A stretch of 14,894 nucleotides of DNA. It comes from Flavobacteriales bacterium. GTDB taxonomy: Bacteria; Bacteroidota; Bacteroidia; Flavobacteriales; Flavobacteriaceae. Position numbers and translations under genes: made by a program. Below, piece by piece: positions 14,005 to 14,894 of this stretch (the first letter of the stretch is position 1; each line of letters begins with the position of its first letter). The stretch lies in NCBI GenBank assembly GCA_027032855.1, contig JALVLX010000063.1, positions 1 through 14,894 on the forward strand, read 5' to 3'. Below the pieces are notes generated by a model. The model was not told where the DNA came from, made no database searches, and saw only the letters and a list, made by a program, of their open reading frames with translations.

Positions 14005-14894
14005 TTATAAAATTGATATTTTTTGCAAATATAAGCGGTCTTGTTTGGTTATTAAAATATGATAAATGCCTGACGGTAAATTGTCCGTTTTAACCGGAAT
14101 AATTTTTTTACCGGATTGCAATTTCAATACTTCTCTACCGGTGTTATCTAATAATTTTATAGCAATGTTTTGCGGTTGGTTTTGTTTTATAAACAGTTGA
14201 TTTTGAACAGGATTTGGGTAAATTGATATGCCAATATCTGATAAATTGTCAATACCGGAAGTCCCAAATTCAAAACAGCCCATATCAGGTGCATTGCCGT
14301 TGAAGGGCAAACCTATATCGGTACCGGCATCAATACAAGGCGAGTTGGATTGTAAGTGAAAATCACCTTGTGATGCACTGACAAAAAGCGGATTCACATT
14401 ATTCAAATTATTATTGCCCGTTGCATCTGCAGGCATGTCAACATCGGAATAGGTAATACTTACGGTTGTACTTTGCCCAACGCTGATATCCTTACCGTAA
14501 GTTTGGTTATTGTCATAAAAAATACTGTTGACAATATTGACATCGGCGTAGTCAAAATCTGCCGCACCGCCTTCTCCGGCACCATAAGCAGAGTTGTTAA
14601 CAAAAGTACAATTGGCAATAGTCAAACTTGTTTGCGGATTTAAACTTTTTATGGCGCCACCTCCTGAATTATTGGCGCTATTCATATAAAACAAACATTG
14701 CGTTAAATGAACATTGAGAGCTGTATAAAACATAATAGCACCACCACCGTAATTGCTGGTATTGCCGATAAATTGACAACGGGTAATTTCCGAATTACCG
14801 TCATTAGTAAATTTGATGGCACCTCCTTCGCCAAAGGCGTGATTGTATTCAAACAAACAATCGACAAATTTGGTTAAAGTTTGCGAGCTACTTC
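14005..14894 (-). CDS. Secreted right-handed beta-helix protein with T9SS sorting domain (5'-truncated by window edge)
   Basis: The frame is open to the window edge, so the N-terminus, including any signal peptide, is missing; 295 residues remain. The leftmost part is a beta-helix with four turns 27-30 residues apart, each a Phe-x-x-Asn stretch leading to GGAI, GGAI, GGAI and GGAA (partial residues about 23-26, 50-53, 78-81, 108-111). This resembles the FxxN and GGA(I/L/V) repeats of chlamydial polymorphic outer membrane proteins. Then comes a typical end-of-helix block, NPLFVSASQGDFHLQSNSPC, followed by IDAG and DMGCFEFG (about 167-210). The last about 75 residues form a type A T9SS sorting domain: IYPNP at 224-228, LLDNTGREVLK, LPSGIYHILI and a basic end KQDRLYLQKISIL. 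The protein should be exported and attached to or released from the cell surface. Substrate or binding partner is unknown. Its upstream neighbours are not in the window. Confidence 0.9.
   Translation of the reverse strand, partial: SSSQTLTKFVDCLFEYNHAFGEGGAIKFTNDGNSEITRCQFIGNTSNYGGGAIMFYTALNVHLTQCLFYMNSANNSGGGAIKSLNPQTSLTIANCTFVNNSAYGAGEGGAADFDYADVNIVNSIFYDNNQTYGKDISVGQSTTVSITYSDVDMPADATGNNNLNNVNPLFVSASQGDFHLQSNSPCIDAGTDIGLPFNGNAPDMGCFEFGTSGIDNLSDIGISIYPNPVQNQLFIKQNQPQNIAIKLLDNTGREVLKLQSGKKIIPVKTDNLPSGIYHILITKQDRLYLQKISIL
14026..14033 (-). promoter_or_regulatory. Likely acylphosphatase promoter -7 element inside the upstream gene
   Basis: On the minus strand this reads TATATTTG followed by CA, an exact TAnnTTTG match. 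It lies in the last codons of the T9SS protein gene. Transcription would start near 14019, leaving about 18 nt before the acylphosphatase ATG at 14001. No TTG is seen at -33 spacing. Being inside coding sequence makes chance more likely, but the placement mirrors the boxes of pheT and the DUF177 gene. Confidence 0.45.

Noticed and set aside
14857..14894. Treating the TTG at 14856 as the start of the T9SS protein.
   Set aside because: The frame stays open to the window edge and reads plausible beta-helix sequence (SSSQTLTKFVDC) with no signal peptide, so the gene continues outside.

Overview
The window is an ordinary housekeeping stretch of a Bacteroidota chromosome, most like the Flavobacteriales or a related lineage. 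Four things point there. The RNA polymerase subunits carry Bacteroidota-like sequence. A DUF3467 gene directly follows rpoC. Ribosomal protein L32 is the cysteine-free type I associate with flavobacteria. A secreted protein ends in a type IX secretion (Por) sorting domain. The DNA is AT-rich. No gene start has a convincing Shine-Dalgarno sequence; starts are preceded by A/T-rich leaders. Several intergenic sites match the Bacteroidota promoter -7 consensus TAnnTTTG.

Layout. Plus strand, 1-8093: rpoB (5' end outside the window), rpoC and a small DUF3467 gene lie 21 and 17 bp apart, apparently one transcription unit closed by a strong intrinsic terminator at 8116-8147. Plus strand, 8232-10667: pheT follows with its own likely promoter and ends at a long hairpin terminator (10694-10739) shared with the convergent genes. 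Minus strand, read right to left: a secreted beta-helix protein with a T9SS tail (5' end outside the window), then an acylphosphatase 3 bp behind it with a likely promoter inside the upstream gene. A 170-bp spacer with a 7-nt-period repeat follows. Next come the yceD(DUF177)-rpmF pair with a clear promoter and terminator, and finally accB-accC.

How the genes fit together. The left half supplies the catalytic core of transcription and one subunit of phenylalanyl-tRNA synthetase. The minus-strand genes couple ribosome assembly (DUF177 and L32) with the first committed step of fatty-acid synthesis (the biotin carrier and biotin carboxylase of acetyl-CoA carboxylase). The fabH or plsX gene often found near rpmF is absent from this stretch.

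I found no mobile element, CRISPR array, tRNA, rRNA, toxin-antitoxin or defence system. The items most worth a second look are modest: two spacers with 7-nt-periodic sequence, one of them folded into a terminator; the uncharacterised DUF3467 protein bound to the rpoBC operon; and the chlamydial-Pmp-like GGA(I/A) repeats in the secreted beta-helix protein.
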